From RYN-230 sp036497945 (lineage in GTDB: Bacteria > Actinomycetota > Actinomycetes > Streptosporangiales > Streptosporangiaceae), in the NCBI GenBank assembly GCA_036497945.1, contig DASXIN010000166.1, positions 3,784 to 67,783 on the forward strand: a DNA stretch of 64,000 nucleotides. The letters are read 5' to 3'. Below are positions 25,062-33,953 of the stretch, piece by piece. The notes under the pieces were generated by a model. It searched no databases. It worked only from the letters and a program-made list of their open reading frames with translations, and was not told the DNA's origin. Every line of letters starts with the position of its first letter. Within the stretch, counting starts at the first letter, position 1. A program made the translations under genes and the position numbers.

Positions 25062-26162
25062 TCAATTCTGCTGCCCGGCCGGCGGCGCGGCCGCGGCCAG
25101 CAGGTGGTCGGCGCGGGTGAAGCGGAAGCCGCGGTCCAGCAAGCCCTCGATGACCAGCGGCAGGGCGGCCACGGTCTGCGACCGGTCCCCGCCGCCGTCG
25201 TGCATCAGGATGATCGTGCCCGGCCGGGCCTGCATGAGCACCCGGCCCGCGATCAGCGCCGCGCCGGGCCGGGCCCAGTCGGACGGGTCCACGTCCCACA
25301 GCACGATCGGGGTGCCGCGCTCACCCAGCCAGCGCAGCACATCCGGGCTGCGCGACCCGTACGGCGGCCGGAACAGCCCCGGCCCGGCGCCGCCGGCCGC
25401 CTGGGTGACCGCCTCGTCGGTCCGGTCCAGCTGCTCGGCCAGCTGAGCGCGGGACAGGTCGGGCAGGAACGGATGCGACCAGGTGTGGTTGCCCAGCCCG
25501 TGCCCGGCCGCGGCCAGCCGGGCGATGTCCGCGGGGTGCGCGCTGGCCTGCAGCCCGACGCAGAAGAACGTGGCCGGCACCTGATACCGGGCCAGGATGC
25601 CGAGGATCTGCCCGGTGTAGGGCGGGTTCGGGCCGTCGTCGAAGGTGAGCGCGACCTCCGGTACCGCGTCGGCCGGGCCAGCGCCGGCCGGCCCGGCCCG
25701 GCGGCCGTGCCGGGCCAGCCGGCCGGCCCCGGCCAGCGCGGTGGCCTGCGCCCGGCTGCCCGCGATCCCGGCGCGGTGCTCGGCGCCGCGCCCGGTCAGC
25801 GTGCCACCCTGTGCGGTCAGCCGGCTCAGCGCGGCCAGGTCCTGCCGGGCCACCTCGGCCAGGGCGCGCGCCGGCACCGAGCCGAGCAGCGGCCGGCCGG
25901 GCAGCAGCCACGGGTCCACTCGGTAGACCGGCAGCCCCGCGGCCTGCAGGGCACCGTCCAGCACGCCGTTGGTGCTGTCCAGCACGGCGGCCACGGGCCC
26001 GGCGGCGGCCAGGCCGGTCAGGTAGCGGGTCAGGTCGCCACGCTGGCCCGGGCCGAACCCGGCCACCGGCAGCACCAGCTGGCCGGCGTCGTCCAGCACG
26101 GCGACCTCGAACCCAGCCACGGTCCAGGCGATGCCCGCGTAGCGCCGGCCGGGCTCAGCCAT
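25062..26162 (-). CDS. Polysaccharide deacetylase (NodB/CE4) with an N-terminal RNase H-like domain
   Basis: 366 residues from ATG 26162, which overlaps the end of the ROK regulator gene by 8 bases. The C-terminal half (169-350) is a CE4 domain. It contains TFDDGP (motif 1), HTWSHP (metal His pair), RPPYGSRSP, WDVDPSDW and LMHDGG; this Zn-dependent fold removes N-acetyl groups from chitin-like glycans or peptidoglycan. Residues 8-130 form a separate alpha/beta domain (RYAGIAWTVAGFEVAVLDDA, VAAVLDSTNGVLDGALQAAG, LPVYRVDP) that recalls the N-terminal RNase H-like domain of IS110-type transposases. No signal peptide is visible, so the enzyme may act in the cytosol. The context suggests intracellular de-N-acetylation of an imported oligosaccharide. 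Confidence 0.7.
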   Translation of the reverse strand: MAEPGRRYAGIAWTVAGFEVAVLDDAGQLVLPVAGFGPGQRGDLTRYLTGLAAAGPVAAVLDSTNGVLDGALQAAGLPVYRVDPWLLPGRPLLGSVPARALAEVARQDLAALSRLTAQGGTLTGRGAEHRAGIAGSRAQATALAGAGRLARHGRRAGPAGAGPADAVPEVALTFDDGPNPPYTGQILGILARYQVPATFFCVGLQASAHPADIARLAAAGHGLGNHTWSHPFLPDLSRAQLAEQLDRTDEAVTQAAGGAGPGLFRPPYGSRSPDVLRWLGERGTPIVLWDVDPSDWARPGAALIAGRVLMQARPGTIILMHDGGGDRSQTVAALPLVIEGLLDRGFRFTRADHLLAAAAPPAGQQN

Positions 26163-27444
26163 CCGGGCCGGCCAGGACGGGCCGGTCCAGTACCGCACTG
26201 GCCGGGGCAGCACCGTCCGGGGCAGGCTCGTCCGGCGGCAGCCCGGGCAGCGCGGCCAGCAGCCGCTGCCAGGCCATGTCCGCGCCGGCCGCCATGCAGC
26301 CGTCTACCACCGCGTCGCTGCCGCGGGCGCTGACCCGGATGTCCGGCACCACCGGCGCCATGCCGCGCAGCTCGGCGGACACCATGTCGGCGAAACCCGG
26401 CGCCTGGCCGATCCCGCCGCCGAGCACCACGAGCTCCGGGTCGACCACGGTGACCACCGCGCAGATCGCCTTGGCCACCAGGCGGGCCTCGTCCGCCACC
26501 ACCGCCGTGGCTCGGGCATCGCCGGCCGCCGCGGCGGCGAACACCCGGCGCGCGGACACCGGGCCGCGCAGCCCGGCCCGGCGGGCGGCCCGCACCACGC
26601 CCGCGGCTGACCCGGCCGCTTCCAGCACCCCGCGGCGCCGCGCGTCGCCCTCGTCGGTCCCGGTGCCCTCGGAGATCGGCAGGTAGGCGATTTCCCCGGC
26701 CACCCCGTGGAAGCCGCGGTGCAGCCGGCCGTTCAGCACCAGGCCCATGCCGATGCCGGTGCCCACCGTGACGAACGCGAAGCTGTCCACCCCTCGGCCG
26801 TGCCCGAGCGCCTGCTCGGCCAGGGCCGCGGCGTCGGCGTCGTTCTCCACCACCAGGTGCGGGCCGAAACTGTCCCGCAGCCCGCTCAGCACCTCGGGCT
26901 TGCCCCAGCCGGACAGCCCGCCGGTGATGGTCAGCTTGCCCAGCCGCGGGTTGTACACCCCGGGGCTGCCGATGACGGTCTGCGTGACAGCGGTGCGGGC
27001 CACGGCCACCTCCGCGCACAGCGCGTCGGACAGGCCGACCAGCTCGGCGATCCGGCTGCTCACGCTGGACGCCCGGCTGCGCACCGACTGCCGGACCCGG
27101 ATCTCGCCGCTCAGGTCGGCCAGCGCGCCCCGCAGGTACTGCTGGCCGATGTCCAGGCCCAGCACGAACCCGGCGTCGGGCCGGATCTCGTACAGCCGGG
27201 CGCTGCGCCCGGGCACCCCGGTGCGGTGCCCGGCGATCCGGATCAGCCCGGACCGTTCCACGTTAGACATGGCCAGCGAGACGGTGGGCTTGGACAGCCC
27301 GGACAGCCGGGCCAGGTCAGCCCGCGAGCACGGGCCGAACTGGCGGATCTTGCCGAGCAGCAGCTGCTCGTTCAGCTCCCGGATGAGCTGCGGACGCGCG
27401 GCCTGGCCGCCGGGCGGCGCAAGGGCCTGCGTCGGCGTCGTCAT
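26155..27444 (-). CDS. ROK family transcriptional repressor
   Basis: 429 residues from ATG 27444, directly after GAGGAGGTGAGC. A winged helix-turn-helix lies at about 25-80 (RADLARLSGLSKPTVSLAMS). The ROK sugar-binding fold follows, with VENDADAAALAEQALG and VGTGIGMGLV, and FHGVAGEIAYLP. The Cys-rich zinc motif of classical ROK proteins is missing, as in an actinobacterial subgroup. The stop overlaps the deacetylase start. It is the obvious candidate to bind the palindrome at 29970-29992 and repress both divergent transcripts until sugar is present. Confidence 0.85.
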   Translation of the reverse strand: MTTPTQALAPPGGQAARPQLIRELNEQLLLGKIRQFGPCSRADLARLSGLSKPTVSLAMSNVERSGLIRIAGHRTGVPGRSARLYEIRPDAGFVLGLDIGQQYLRGALADLSGEIRVRQSVRSRASSVSSRIAELVGLSDALCAEVAVARTAVTQTVIGSPGVYNPRLGKLTITGGLSGWGKPEVLSGLRDSFGPHLVVENDADAAALAEQALGHGRGVDSFAFVTVGTGIGMGLVLNGRLHRGFHGVAGEIAYLPISEGTGTDEGDARRRGVLEAAGSAAGVVRAARRAGLRGPVSARRVFAAAAAGDARATAVVADEARLVAKAICAVVTVVDPELVVLGGGIGQAPGFADMVSAELRGMAPVVPDIRVSARGSDAVVDGCMAAGADMAWQRLLAALPGLPPDEPAPDGAAPASAVLDRPVLAGPDG

Positions 27445-27522
27445 GCTCACCTCCTCGGGGGCGAGTCCGGTCATCCCGGCAGACTCCTCATCCTCCGGCA
27501 CCAGCCGGGCGGGCCGCAGCGG

Positions 27523-28911
27523 TCATGACAGGTAGGCCAGGTCCGCACCGTGCTGTTCCCGGTACTCCGCGATCAGCTCCCTGGCCGCGGTGATCCCGGG
27601 CACGAGTGGATGCTCGGCCAGCGCCACCGCCGCCAGCCCGGCATCCCCGGTCATCGCCGCCTGCACGATGCCCCGCTCATACTCCTTCACCTGCATGATG
27701 AGGCCAAGAGCCGCCCGGGGCAGCTCGGGCAGCGGCAGCGGGGTCAGCCCGCCCGGATCGACCCGGGCCGGGACCTCCACCACGTCGGCCGGGTCCAGGC
27801 CCAGGCTGGCCCCGGCCCGGGTGTTGACGATCACGTCGCCCGGCGCGCGGCCAGCCAGCCCGTCGATGACCCGCAGGGCCAGGCCCTCGTACCCGCCGAT
27901 CCGGGCCGCGGCGATCTCGGTGGGCGGCTGGGCCGACCGGCGGGCCCGGGCCGCGCCCTGCCCGTTGTCGCCCTGCATGTCCGCCCGCATGTAGGTGTCC
28001 CGGCGCACGCCGAGCAGCGTGTCGTAGACCGTCCAGGCGTCCTGCACGCCGCCGTCGGCGAACGCCTTGGCCAGGCCGGCCATCAGCTCCTCGTTGAGCC
28101 GCAGCACGTCCTGGCCGCGGGTGGCCCCGGCGCGGCGGATATCGGCTACGTACCGGCCCGGGTCATAGAAGTAGTAGACGTACTCGGTCGGGATCGCGCC
28201 GACCCGGCGGACCAGCTCGGGATCGAACGACGCGAACCGGTGATCAGCCTGCTGCAGCTCCTCGAACCGGTCCAGCAGCTCGCCGATCCGCTCCCGGCCG
28301 CCGTCGCGCAGCGAGCACACCCAGCCGAGGTGGTTCAGCCCGGCGTACGAGCCGGCCACGCCGACGTCCCCGGCGCCCAGGAACGCGGCCAGGTGCTCGA
28401 TCGTGCCGCCCGGCGTGTCACACACCCCGGCCACCCGGACCTTGCCCTGGGTGGAGATGGCCTGGGTGATCAGCCCGGCCGGGTTGGTGAAGTTGATCAG
28501 TACCGCGTCCGGCGCGACCTGGGCCAGCAGCTCACAGTAGGACAGCACGACCGGGATCGTGCGCAGCGCCATCGCGCCGCCGCCCGGCCCGGTGGTCTCC
28601 TGGCCCACGATGCCGCGGCGCAGCGCCACTTCCTCGTCGATGACCCGGCCGCGGTCGCCGCCGACCCGGATCGCGGAGAACACGTAGTCCGCGCCGGTGA
28701 ACGCCTCGGCGGCGTCGCTGCTGACCCGGATCACGTCCGGGTGGCCCAGCGCGGTGGCGATCTCCGCGGCCAGCCGGCAGATCGTCTCGCGGCGGCCCGG
28801 GTCCGGTTCGAACAGGCAGATCTCGCTGAACGTGCCGGGCCGGCCGGCTAGCACCGCGCGTACGAAGGCGGGCATCCGCACCCCGCCGCCGCCCAGGATG
28901 GTCAGCTTCAT
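27523..28911 (-). CDS. GH4 family glycosidase (6-phospho-beta-glucosidase type)
   Basis: 462 residues. The N-terminal NAD-binding fold reads LTILGGGGVRMPAFVRAVL. Signature residues are FTNPAGLITQA, GVCDTPGG (metal-ligand Cys) and AGLNHLGW (metal-ligand His). GH4 enzymes use NAD+ and Mn2+ and cleave 6-phospho-alpha/beta-glucosides by redox-assisted elimination, although some actinobacterial members act on unphosphorylated sugars. The ATG overlaps the PfkB stop (ATGA). A second, divergent GH4 lies at 37046, so the locus handles more than one linkage or product. Confidence 0.9.
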   Translation of the reverse strand: MKLTILGGGGVRMPAFVRAVLAGRPGTFSEICLFEPDPGRRETICRLAAEIATALGHPDVIRVSSDAAEAFTGADYVFSAIRVGGDRGRVIDEEVALRRGIVGQETTGPGGGAMALRTIPVVLSYCELLAQVAPDAVLINFTNPAGLITQAISTQGKVRVAGVCDTPGGTIEHLAAFLGAGDVGVAGSYAGLNHLGWVCSLRDGGRERIGELLDRFEELQQADHRFASFDPELVRRVGAIPTEYVYYFYDPGRYVADIRRAGATRGQDVLRLNEELMAGLAKAFADGGVQDAWTVYDTLLGVRRDTYMRADMQGDNGQGAARARRSAQPPTEIAAARIGGYEGLALRVIDGLAGRAPGDVIVNTRAGASLGLDPADVVEVPARVDPGGLTPLPLPELPRAALGLIMQVKEYERGIVQAAMTGDAGLAAVALAEHPLVPGITAARELIAEYREQHGADLAYLS

Positions 28912-29894
28912 TCCTCGGATCCCATCGCCGGTTTTCCTTCCTGGGCCGACATGGCCGCCTGCAGGCTGGCCGCCACGGCCAGCGCGTCACCAAGCATCTC
29001 GTCCGGGCCGACCGTGCTGATCCCGGCCACATCCACCTCGCCGACCGCGCCGAGCCGGCCCACCGCGGCCGAGCCGGCCGCGTTGGCCGCGACCACGGCC
29101 CGGGTCAGCGGCACCCCGCGGAGCAACTCGGCGATCAGCGCGCCGGCGAACGCGTCACCCGCTCCCGTTCGATCCCGAACCCGAACGTGCTCAACGCCCT
29201 CGCGTATCTCGGCCGTCCCGTCCGGCCCGGCCACCACCGCGCCGGCCGCACCTCGCTTGACCACCAGGGGGGTGCGCCAGGTCATCGCGGTGGCCACCGC
29301 CGACTCGAAGCTGCCCGCCCCGGTCAGCCGGATCAGCTCGTCTTCGTTGGGCACGAACACGTCGGCCAGCGCGAGGCACTCCAGGATCGGGTCCCGGTTC
29401 CGCTCGTCGCCGAGCGACATGTCCAGCACCACCTTGGCCCCCAGCGCCTGGGCTTCCCGGATGAAAGCGGGTATCCGGGGCCCGGCGTGCAGGTAGCACC
29501 AGCGCGGCCGCTCCCGGCGCAGCACCTCGTACCAGCGGTCCAGTTCCGGCCGCTCGCCCGCGGAGCGGGGCGGCACGTGGCTGACGAAGCCGCGGTCGCT
29601 GGCGAAGTTGAGCACCACGGTGATGCCGGCGCAGCGCCGCGGCAGCAGGGCCGACGGGGACAGTTCGACCCCGGCCCGGGCGCAGTGCGTGAGTACCACC
29701 CGGGAGCCGATGTCGTTGCCGAGCAGGGTGCACAGCCCCGCCTTGGCGCCCGCCTGGGCGGCCGCGCTCGCGCTGGTGACGGCGCCGCCGCAGGACACGC
29801 CGAACTCGTCGGTGAAGACTTCCTCGCCGGGCCCGGGTAGCTCAGCCAGGTGCCCGAAGACGAGCTCAAGGAACACCGAGCCGAACGAGATCAT
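28908..29894 (-). CDS. PfkB family carbohydrate kinase
   Basis: 328 residues from ATG 29894, about 13 bases after GGAGGAG. PfkB signatures: GGAVTSASAAAQAGAKAGL near the N-terminus and the C-terminal DRTGAGDAFAGALIAELL with the catalytic Asp. The family phosphorylates ribose, fructose, tagatose-6-P, adenosine or similar sugars. It is the first gene of the leftward operon, transcribed from the divergent region, and overlaps the GH4 gene, so it probably phosphorylates a product of the imported glycoside. The exact sugar is unknown. Confidence 0.85.
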   Translation of the reverse strand: MISFGSVFLELVFGHLAELPGPGEEVFTDEFGVSCGGAVTSASAAAQAGAKAGLCTLLGNDIGSRVVLTHCARAGVELSPSALLPRRCAGITVVLNFASDRGFVSHVPPRSAGERPELDRWYEVLRRERPRWCYLHAGPRIPAFIREAQALGAKVVLDMSLGDERNRDPILECLALADVFVPNEDELIRLTGAGSFESAVATAMTWRTPLVVKRGAAGAVVAGPDGTAEIREGVEHVRVRDRTGAGDAFAGALIAELLRGVPLTRAVVAANAAGSAAVGRLGAVGEVDVAGISTVGPDEMLGDALAVAASLQAAMSAQEGKPAMGSEE

Positions 29895-29969
29895 GTCCAA
29901 CCGAATGCTCCTCCAGCTGCCGGCGATCATGGATCACAGTTCGGCTACGAGGGCTGTTGCTGATCAGTT

Positions 29970-29992
29970 AGTTAGGATACTGTCCTAACTAC
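29970..29992. promoter_or_regulatory. Palindromic operator in the divergent sugar promoter
   Basis: TAGTTAGGA-TACTG-TCCTAACTA: 9-bp perfect arms around a 5-bp spacer, lying between the divergent PfkB and ROK-kinase genes. The left arm overlaps TAGGAT, a good actinobacterial -10 hexamer. AT-rich TTAG-type palindromes are typical ROK-repressor sites, and a ROK repressor is encoded in the leftward operon. Confidence 0.65.
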
Positions 29993-30061
29993 TCCGGTGC
30001 AAACCACTTAAATACTCGCAGAACCGCTGGTTAAGTCCATAGCAAAACGCTGGGCGGCATC

Positions 30062-31108
30062 GTGACAAATCCTTCGGTCGTAGCCGGAATCGACTTCGGC
30101 GGCAGCAAGATCGCCGTGGCCGTGTGCGACCTGGCGGGGAACCGGCTGGCATCCGGCCGGGTCAGTACCCGGAGCGGCGAGGGGGACGGCTCCCCCGCCG
30201 GGCCAGCCGGTGCCCGGGCCATCTTCGACCGGGGCGTGCGGACTACCCGTGAGCTGCTGGCCACCGCCGCCCCCGATAGCGAGCTGGCCGCGGTCGGGGT
30301 GGCCACGTTCGGCATTCCGGCCGAGGACCGGGTGCTGCTGGCCCCGGCCATCGACGGCTGGGAGTCGCTGGCCCTGGGCCGCGAGCTGCGCGCGGCCTTC
30401 CCGGGCGCGCAGATAGAGATGGCCACCGACGTCAAAGCGGCCGCGGCCGCCGAGTACCGGTGGGGCGCACTGCGCGGCTGCGACCCTTGTGTCTACCTGA
30501 ACCTAGGCACCGGGCTGGCCGCCGCGATCGTGGCCGGCGGCCAGGTGCTCAACGGTGCGGCGGGCGCGGCCGGCGAGATCGGCTACAACCTGCGGGCCAT
30601 CGCCGACGTCGGCCTCGGCCTGGGCCAACGGGTCCCGCTGGAGGACGCGGTGAGCGGGCTGGGCCTGGCCCGGCAGGTCAGCGCGCGCGGGCTGGCCCGG
30701 CCAGCCCGCGCTGGGGCGCTGTCCGCGGCCGACGTCTTCGACACCCGGCTGGCCGACCCGGATCTGGCCGACCTGGCCACCGGATTCGTGGCTGAACTGG
30801 CGTTTCACCTGGTTAACCTGGCAATCTGCATCAACCCGGCACGGATCGCGGTGGGCGGTGGCATGGCCGGCTCGTGGGCCAGGCTGCAGCCGGACCTGGA
30901 GCGGGCGCTGAACGCCGGTGCGCCGTTCCCCCCGCAACTCGTGCTGGCCGAGTTCCCGCATGAGGCACCCCTGATCGGCGCCGTGGCCCTCGCCGCGGAC
31001 GCCGCCCAGCGACAACAGAATCCCAGCCGCGACGCCCAGCACGTGGCAGCTGACCTCGATGGCCATCGGCGGCCATCACCCGCATGGCTGGCCGGGGACT
31101 ACTCATGA
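30062..31108 (+). CDS. ROK family sugar kinase
   Basis: 348 residues from GTG 30062. The ATP-binding loop GIDFGGSKIAVAV, catalytic ATDVKAAAAAEYRWG (Asp) and GAAGEIGYN are present; no DNA-binding domain precedes them, so it is an enzyme rather than a regulator. The zinc-binding Cys cluster of GlcK/NagK-type ROK kinases is not seen. It phosphorylates a hexose such as glucose, N-acetylglucosamine or glucosamine. The last 40 residues are a hydrophilic extension. First gene of the rightward operon. Confidence 0.85.
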   Translation: MTNPSVVAGIDFGGSKIAVAVCDLAGNRLASGRVSTRSGEGDGSPAGPAGARAIFDRGVRTTRELLATAAPDSELAAVGVATFGIPAEDRVLLAPAIDGWESLALGRELRAAFPGAQIEMATDVKAAAAAEYRWGALRGCDPCVYLNLGTGLAAAIVAGGQVLNGAAGAAGEIGYNLRAIADVGLGLGQRVPLEDAVSGLGLARQVSARGLARPARAGALSAADVFDTRLADPDLADLATGFVAELAFHLVNLAICINPARIAVGGGMAGSWARLQPDLERALNAGAPFPPQLVLAEFPHEAPLIGAVALAADAAQRQQNPSRDAQHVAADLDGHRRPSPAWLAGDYS

Positions 31109-31149
31109 CCCGCGCCAGCATGCTCATTTCCGAATCGAAGGGCTAGCCA

Positions 31150-32829
31150 ATGAGACGCATCAAGATCCTCGTGGTCCTCTTCGCTGCCTGCCTGCTGGCC
31201 GCCGCCTGTGGGGGTGGCTCATCGGGGGGCAGCAGCAGTAGCGGTGGCAGCAGCGGCAGCGGCTCAAATAGCACGCTGACCATCTCGAATGAGAGCGGCG
31301 CGCTCTGGACCTGCAACTTCAACCCGTACAACCTATCCTACGTCTTCCTCTCGCTGGGCACCGTGTACGAGCCGCTGGCCTTCGTCAACACGCTGCAGAA
31401 CGCCAAGGCCTCGCCATGGCTGGCCACCAGCTGGGCCTATAGCAACGGCAACAAGACGCTCACCTTCACCATCCGCAAGGGCGTGAAGTGGAGTGACGGC
31501 AAGCCGATGAGCGCGGCGGATGTGGCGTTCAGCTTCAACCTGCTGAAGAAGTTCAAGGCGCTGGACATCAACTCGGTGTGGTCGGTGCTGTCCAGCGTCA
31601 CCCAGCAGGGCTCCGACCAGGTCGTGATGACCTTCAAGAAGCCGGCGGTGAACTACTTCTTCTACATCGCCGACCAGGTCGCGATCGTGCCGCAGCACAT
31701 CTGGGCCTCGATCTCCGACCCGGTCAAGTACCCCGACCTGCACCCGGTCGGCACCGGGCCGTACACGGTCAGCCCGTGCACCCCGCAGAGCATCACCTAC
31801 AAGGCCAACCCGCACTACTGGCAGCCGGGCAAGCCGAAGATCAAGACGGTCAACTACCCGGCCTTCACCAGCAACGACACCGCCAACACCTTCCTGGCCA
31901 GCGGGCAAGCGCAGTGGGGTGGCCAGTTCATCCCGAGCATCCAGAAGTACTACGTGTCGAAGAGCCCGGACAACCACTTCTGGTTCCCGCCGGTGGCCAA
32001 CGTGTCCATCTTCCCCAACCTGACCAACCCGATCCTGAAGGACGTGGCCGTCCGGCAGGCCATCTCGTACGCGATCAACAAGCAGCGCGTGTCGCAGGTT
32101 GGTGAGTACGGCTACGAGCCGGCCTCCAACCAGTCCGGCGTCGTCACCCCGACGTTCTCGGACTGGCTGGACAAGTCCCAGGCCGCGCAGTACGGCAACA
32201 ACTACGCGTACAACCCGTCCAAGGCCATCTCGATCCTGAAGGCGGCCGGGTACACCAAAGGCTCCGACGGGATCATGCAGAAGAACGGCCAGAAGCTGTC
32301 CTTCACCATCCTCAACAACGGCGGGTACTCCGACTGGGTGGCCTCGGTCAACGTGATCCAGTCCGATCTGAAGGCGGTCGGCATCCAGGTCACGCCGAAG
32401 AACCTGGCCTACCCAGCCTGGTCTTCCGCGGTGCTGAACGGCCAGTTCCAACTGGCCTACTACTCGGAGACCGGCGGCCCGACGCCGTACTACGAGCTGC
32501 GGCAGTGGCTGTACTCGGGTAACTCGGCGAAGATCGGGCAGCCGGCCGGGTCCAACTTCGAGCGGTACAGCAACCCGCAGACCGACGCTCTGATCACCTC
32601 CTACGGCAACACCACCGACCCGGCCAAGCAGCACCAGATCGTGAACCAGTTGCAGACGGTCATGCTGAAGGAGGTGCCGGTCATCCCGGTCACCGAATCG
32701 GTGTCCTGGTACCAGTACAACACCAGCAGCTTCACCGGCTGGGTCACGCAGAGCAACCCGTACGCGGACCCGGCGCCGTACTACTACCCGGACTGGGGCC
32801 AGCTGCTGCTGCACCTGTCCCCCAAGTAA
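31150..32829 (+). CDS. Solute-binding lipoprotein, family 5 (oligopeptide/oligosaccharide)
   Basis: 559 residues. The lipobox LLAAACGG gives a lipid-anchored Cys at position 20, followed by a Gly/Ser linker of about 25 residues. The SBP_bac_5 fold follows: YEPLAFVNTLQNAKASPWLA, LTFTIRKGVKWSDGKPMSAA, PVGTGPYTV and VRQAISYAINKQRVSQVGEY. It captures the substrate outside the membrane for the permeases that follow. Family 5 proteins bind peptides but also cello-, xylo- or chito-oligosaccharides; the flanking GH4 enzymes and kinases favour an oligosaccharide. Start ATG 31150 follows GAAGGG. Confidence 0.9.
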   Translation: MRRIKILVVLFAACLLAAACGGGSSGGSSSSGGSSGSGSNSTLTISNESGALWTCNFNPYNLSYVFLSLGTVYEPLAFVNTLQNAKASPWLATSWAYSNGNKTLTFTIRKGVKWSDGKPMSAADVAFSFNLLKKFKALDINSVWSVLSSVTQQGSDQVVMTFKKPAVNYFFYIADQVAIVPQHIWASISDPVKYPDLHPVGTGPYTVSPCTPQSITYKANPHYWQPGKPKIKTVNYPAFTSNDTANTFLASGQAQWGGQFIPSIQKYYVSKSPDNHFWFPPVANVSIFPNLTNPILKDVAVRQAISYAINKQRVSQVGEYGYEPASNQSGVVTPTFSDWLDKSQAAQYGNNYAYNPSKAISILKAAGYTKGSDGIMQKNGQKLSFTILNNGGYSDWVASVNVIQSDLKAVGIQVTPKNLAYPAWSSAVLNGQFQLAYYSETGGPTPYYELRQWLYSGNSAKIGQPAGSNFERYSNPQTDALITSYGNTTDPAKQHQIVNQLQTVMLKEVPVIPVTESVSWYQYNTSSFTGWVTQSNPYADPAPYYYPDWGQLLLHLSPK

Positions 32830-32947
32830 GCCGCGGCTGACCCGTGGCCGGGACGCCCACCTTGCCGGGCGGCCCGGCCGCGGGTGACCGTGTAGGAAGA
32901 GCACACCGCTCCCGCACCGGCCGCCCGCAGGCCGAAAGGAGGCCCTG

Positions 32948-32971
32948 ATGAGAGCCAGGGGCATGACATGA
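32948..32971 (+). other. 7-codon leader frame overlapping the first permease gene
   Basis: ATG 32948 is preceded by GAAAGGAGG at ideal spacing and reads MRARGMT before a TGA that overlaps the permease ATG as ATGA. The permease itself has no other good ribosome binding site. Ribosomes probably translate this short frame and reinitiate at 32968. Confidence 0.45.
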
Positions 32972-33951
32972 GGTTCGCGCTCCGCCGCCTCGGCTTCTTC
33001 GTGCTGACCTTGTGGGCCGCTCTCACGCTGAACTTCTTCCTGCCGCGCCTCATGCCGGGGAACCCGGCCGAGGCGATGCTGGGCAAGTTCCGCGGCCCGG
33101 TCAGCCCGCAGGCGCTGAAAGCACTCGAAGTGGCTTTCGGCGTGAACACCAAGGAGGGCCTGGCTGGGCAGTACGTGCACTACCTGGGGAACGTAGCCAC
33201 CGGGAACTTCGGCACCTCGCTGTACTTCTACCCGCAGTCGGTCGGCCGGGTCATCCTGGACGCCCTGCCCTGGACGATCGGCCTGGTCGGGCTGACCACG
33301 ATCCTGGCCTTCGCACTCGGCACCGGCATCGGGATCCTGGCCGCCTGGCGCCGCGGCGGGCGGCTGGACAGCATCGCACCGCCGGTCTTCGTGATCACCT
33401 CGGCGGTCCCGTACTTCTGGGTCGGCATGATGCTGATCCTGGTGTTCGCCGAGCAGCTGCAGTGGTTCCCGGCCGCGTTCGGCTACAACGTCACCCTGAC
33501 GCCGTCGCTGAGCGTGCCGTTCATCGTGAACATCGTGGAGCACGCCGTCCTGCCGGCCACCGCGCTGCTCATCACCACCATCGGCACCTGGATCCTGACC
33601 ATGCGGAACACCATGGTCACCACGCTGGCCGAGGACTATGTGCGGATGGCCCGGGCCAAGGGCCTGCCCGGCCGGCGCATCATGCTCGATTACGCGGCCC
33701 GGAACGCGATCCTGCCCAACCTGACGGGCTTCGCCATGTCGCTGGGCTTCGTGGTGGGCGGCGCGATTCTGGTCGAGTACGTGTTCAACTACCCGGGTGT
33801 GGGCTACATGCTGCTGCAGGCGGTGAGCCAGGAGGACTACCCGCTGATGCAGGCCCTGTTCCTGCTGATCACCGTGGCCGTGCTGGTGGCCATCCTGCTG
33901 GCCGACATCGCGACCGCGATCCTTGACCCGCGCACCAGGACGGCGGACTAG
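32968..33951 (+). CDS. ABC transporter permease, DppB/OppB type
   Basis: 327 residues with six predicted membrane helices. It has the DppB-type N-terminus (RRLGFFVLTLWAALTLNFFL, PRLMPGNPAE) and the EAA coupling loop DYVRMARAKGLPGRRIMLDY before the last helices. It forms the channel with the DppC-type subunit. Initiation probably depends on the leader frame at 32948. The stop is three bases before the next ATG. Confidence 0.9.
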   Translation: MRFALRRLGFFVLTLWAALTLNFFLPRLMPGNPAEAMLGKFRGPVSPQALKALEVAFGVNTKEGLAGQYVHYLGNVATGNFGTSLYFYPQSVGRVILDALPWTIGLVGLTTILAFALGTGIGILAAWRRGGRLDSIAPPVFVITSAVPYFWVGMMLILVFAEQLQWFPAAFGYNVTLTPSLSVPFIVNIVEHAVLPATALLITTIGTWILTMRNTMVTTLAEDYVRMARAKGLPGRRIMLDYAARNAILPNLTGFAMSLGFVVGGAILVEYVFNYPGVGYMLLQAVSQEDYPLMQALFLLITVAVLVAILLADIATAILDPRTRTAD

Positions 33952-33953
33952 CC

